Positions 61,554 through 64,000 of a stretch of 64,000 nt of DNA are shown here, piece by piece (position 1 is the first letter of the stretch; the number at the start of each line of letters is the position of its first letter). The notes below the pieces were generated by a model. That model was not told the origin of the DNA. It did not search any database and saw only the letters and a list, made by a program, of their open reading frames with translations. The DNA lies in contig NZ_QMDX01000007.1 in NCBI RefSeq assembly GCF_007421925.1, forward strand, positions 101,473 through 165,472, written 5' to 3'. The DNA comes from Haloglomus irregulare. GTDB taxonomy: Archaea > Halobacteriota > Halobacteria > Halobacteriales > Haloarculaceae. The position numbers were made by a program, and so were the translations under genes.

Positions 61554-63736
61554 GCTTCAAGCCCTCAAAGGTGCATCTGGAACCGACCTGACCGCTTGCT
61601 GGGGCGGCGTTCAAAACGCGCTTCAACCCCTCAAAGGTGCATCTGGAACAAGGAAGACGGCGAGTTCGTCGTCACGGGCGTCAAGCTTCAACCCCTCAAA
61701 GGTGCATCTGGAACTATCTCCGGGCACCAATCCGGCCGGCAGACGCCGTCGCTTCAACCCCTCAAAGGTGCATCTGGAACAGTCGAGTGGTGGTGGGACG
61801 GCAATCGGGATGAAAGGCTTCAAGCCCTCAAAGGTGCATCTAGAACATTCGGGATCGCCACTTCCCGCATCGTGAACCATCCGCTTCAACCCCTCAAAGG
61901 TGCATCTGGAACTATCACAACTATGAGCCTTAGCTCCGATCTTCAGCAGCTTCAACCCCTCAAAGGTGCATCTGGAACGTTCGGGTTGCCACCGTTCGGG
62001 TTTGATAAACGGCCGCTTCAACCCCTCAAAGGTGCATCTGGAACGCGTCATGTCACTACATACTGTAACCCGCTGGCTTGCTTCAACCCCTCAAAGGTGC
62101 ATCTGGAACTCGTCTCTCGGTACTGGGAGCCGGACATCATCACGCTTCAACCCCTCAAAGGTGCATCTGGAACAATCACAAGACCCAGACCAGCCAGACA
62201 TCGTCTCTGGCTTCAACCCCTCAAAGGTGCATCTGGAACCACCACCGCCGTCGCGGCCATCCAGAACGACCGCGAGCTTCAACCCCTCAAAGGTGCATCT
62301 GGAACGCGTCGAGCAAGCCCCACAGCAGCGCGCTGACCGCGAGCTTCAACCCCTCAAAGGTGCATCTGGAACTCGTCGTACATGAGGGGCATAACCTCGG
62401 TATCCGTGCTTCAACCCCTCAAAGGTGCATCTGGAACACGGCGCACACGGGCAGAAAGCCATCACAGGCGGGCTTCAACCCCTCAAAGGTGCATCTGGAA
62501 CTACCACGTGTCAAGTCACTAACCTATGTGCCACTGCTTCAACCCCTCAAAGGTGCATCTGGAACACTATGCTGTTATCCATGATACCCTATCCGTGGGA
62601 TGCTTCAACCCCTCAAAGGTGCATCTGGAACCGGTTCGTGAACGAGGCAGTTGGGATACGGACGCTCGCTTCAACCCCTCAAAGGTGCATCTGGAACGAG
62701 CACCGGGTCGGCGCCCTCGCCCGCGAACCGCTCGCTTCAACCCCTCAAAGGTGCATCTGGAACGCGGGTTTGGACTCGGCCCCGCCGTTCTCCACGCGGC
62801 TTCAACCCCTCAAAGGTGCATCTGGAACAGCGCAGAAATCATGCCTTAGCGCCCGCGTCGGTGGCTTCAACCCCTCAAAGGTGCATCTGGAACTTCACGC
62901 GAAGCTGTTTCTCGCCGTTGTGTTCGCCGCTTCAACCCCTCAAAGGTGCATCTGGAACTCGACGGCCTTCACCGTGCCGTCGTCACTCGCAGAGCTTCAA
63001 CCCCTCAAAGGTGCATCTGGAACCGCACGAGCGGCGGCTGGATGACGCCAATTTCCCGCTTCAACCCCTCAAAGGTGCATCTGGAACACCCAGACCGAGT
63101 TCGGCACGAACCCGAAGTCCTCCGCTTCAACCCCTCAAAGGTGCATCTGGAACCATCCCTGCACTGCCGAAGTTCCGCAGTGACCAACTGCTTCAACCCC
63201 TCAAAGGTGCATCTGGAACTCATCGCTAATGCGACCCGTTTCCACGTTCCACTCGCTTCAACCCCTCAAAGGTGCATCTGGAACTCAGCTGTCGTGGACT
63301 ATTGAATACGACGAGAAGCTTCAACCCCTCAAAGGTGCATCTGGAACGGGACACGCCGAATTACGGGCCGCGCCCGCAAGGGGGCTTCAACCCCTCAAAG
63401 GTGCATCTGGAACGACTTTCGCCGCCCGGAGGTCGTCGCGGGTGTCGGGCTTCAACCCCTCAAAGGTGCATCTGGAACAACTCCCCATCCGAAAGTGTGC
63501 CAACTTGAGTATCTGCTTCAACCCCTCAAAGGTGCATCTGGAACTGACAGTTCGGGCCACGGTCTACGCTGGTCGGCCGCTTCAACCCCTCAAAGGTGCA
63601 TCTGGAACGAGACGCATACTGTTGAACCGGACAGTTAGCCCGCTTCAACCCCTCAAAGGTGCATCTGGAACACGAGCCATTCACCGTCGGTCGTCAGCTC
63701 GCGCCGGCTTCAACCCCTCAAAGGTGCATCTGGAAC
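61554..63736 (-). CRISPR. CRISPR array, 34 repeats and 33 spacers
   Basis: The 30-bp repeat reads GCTTCAACCC...CATCTGGAAC on the plus strand, i.e. GTTCCAGATG...GGGTTGAAGC on the minus strand, the haloarchaeal type I form. Spacers are 33-37 bp and all different. Thirty-two repeats are identical. The first (61554) has G for C at position 9, and the fifth (61817) has that change plus A for G in CTAGAAC. Variant repeats mark the old end, so the leader is on the right and transcription runs on the minus strand. Long open frames across the array are artefacts of the repeat. No cas gene is in the window. Confidence 0.97.
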
Positions 63737-63856
63737 CATGCCCGATTCAACGGACATATAGGGTTAGTGAGGCGGATTAGCAATGAGATTTTCCATCGAC
63801 CCTCAATTCCCTGTGTCCCCCTGGGGGGTCGATGGATAGTCGGATGTTACAGAATC
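63737..63856 (-). promoter_or_regulatory. Probable CRISPR leader
   Basis: Follows the last perfect repeat. Contains CCATCGACC (63793-63801) and GGTCGATGG (63837-63845) as perfect inverted arms around a C/G-rich core. Orientation is inferred from the variant repeats at the other end of the array. Confidence 0.6.
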
Positions 63857-64000
63857 GTGAATCGACTTCCGATTCCTTCCTCATCCTCAACGAGCCCTGC
63901 TCCGGACAAATTGTACGCGAGCCCCGGCTGGTTGGTGTACTCGAATAACTGTACGCCCTCTGTGTCACCGCGTGAGCGCCGATCAAGACGTGGGATTTTG
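63857..64000 (-). CDS. 3' end of an unknown gene, runs off the window
   Basis: 47 codons open to the right edge, stop at 63857-63859. Reads KIPRLDRRSRGDTEGVQLFE, then YTNQPGLAYNLSGAGLVEDE and EGIGSRFTIL. It does not match the C-terminus of a Cas protein that I know. It lies on the leader side of the array. Confidence 0.5.

Noticed and set aside
61285-63780. Long open frames across the CRISPR array
   Set aside because: The 30-bp repeat has no stop in several frames, so the frames are artefacts; the encoded peptides are only repeat translations.
63857-64000. Partial gene as a cas gene
   Set aside because: The visible C-terminus matches no Cas protein that I know; position beside the leader alone is not enough.

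Overview
The window looks like accessory DNA (megaplasmid, integrative element or genomic island) from a haloarchaeon (class Halobacteria). The evidence is very acidic proteins, Tat signal peptides, HalX, HalOD1 and bacterio-opsin-activator (HTH_10) proteins, a dedicated TFB, an archaeal pilin, TATA elements with little or no leader, and a CRISPR repeat of the haloarchaeal type ending in GTTGAAGC. I see no rRNA, tRNA or core metabolic operon. At least eight transposon-derived units and many broken genes mark it as fast-evolving DNA.

Layout. 1-5.9 kb: the 3' part of a DUF4209-like gene, an OB-fold (RPA-like) ssDNA-binding protein, a TnpB element and two winged-helix genes. 5.9-8.7 kb: an archaeal ATPase/DUF234 protein and two haloarchaeal orphans, one frameshifted. 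8.7-15.7 kb: an information-processing module of TFB + CPxCG micro-protein, DUF488, PCNA, a DUF6166-like protein, a DUF932-like protein and a MoxR/CobS-like AAA ATPase. Three promoters in this module share one motif. 16-19.7 kb: an IS5-type element, a Tat-exported beta-helix protein, a matching MITE and an IS200/IS605 remnant. 19.9-29.6 kb: a pilin and a signalling cluster (winged-helix regulator, seven-PAS histidine kinase, REC-HalX-PAS-GAF-HTH_10 regulator, HalOD1, REC-HalX, membrane protein). 29.8-35.6 kb: a second TnpB element and two IS4-type transposases, one with an amber codon. 35.7-41.3 kb: a second signalling cluster (7TM histidine kinase, HTH_10 regulators, DUF7344-like proteins, HalOD1, zinc-ribbon micro-protein).

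41.8-43.6 kb is a GC-rich virus- or plasmid-like remnant (RHH protein, winged-helix gene, overlapping zinc-finger micro-genes, broken serine recombinase). 43.8-49.5 kb holds an RND/MMPL transporter, a COG1361-like surface protein and a TetR regulator, probably one export system. 49.5-60.2 kb is a patchwork: AbrB-like orphan, choice-of-anchor-I protein, IS5 transposase, MBL hydrolase, broken DUF6176 gene, membrane protein with divergent HTH_10 regulator, VapBC, AIM24 protein and gene fragments. 60.3-61.1 kb holds a second GC-rich remnant and a striking 39-bp perfect inverted repeat enclosing GTGTAAC repeats, a candidate replication origin. 61.55-63.74 kb is a CRISPR array of 34 repeats and 33 spacers with its probable leader on the right and no cas gene in view; a partial gene runs off the right edge.

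Working model (inference): the element carries its own replication factors (PCNA, RPA-like protein, AAA ATPase) and its own basal transcription factor, and has accumulated environmental sensors, an export system, a toxin-antitoxin pair and CRISPR memory. Single-base frameshifts are frequent; some may be sequencing errors in homopolymers, others real decay.
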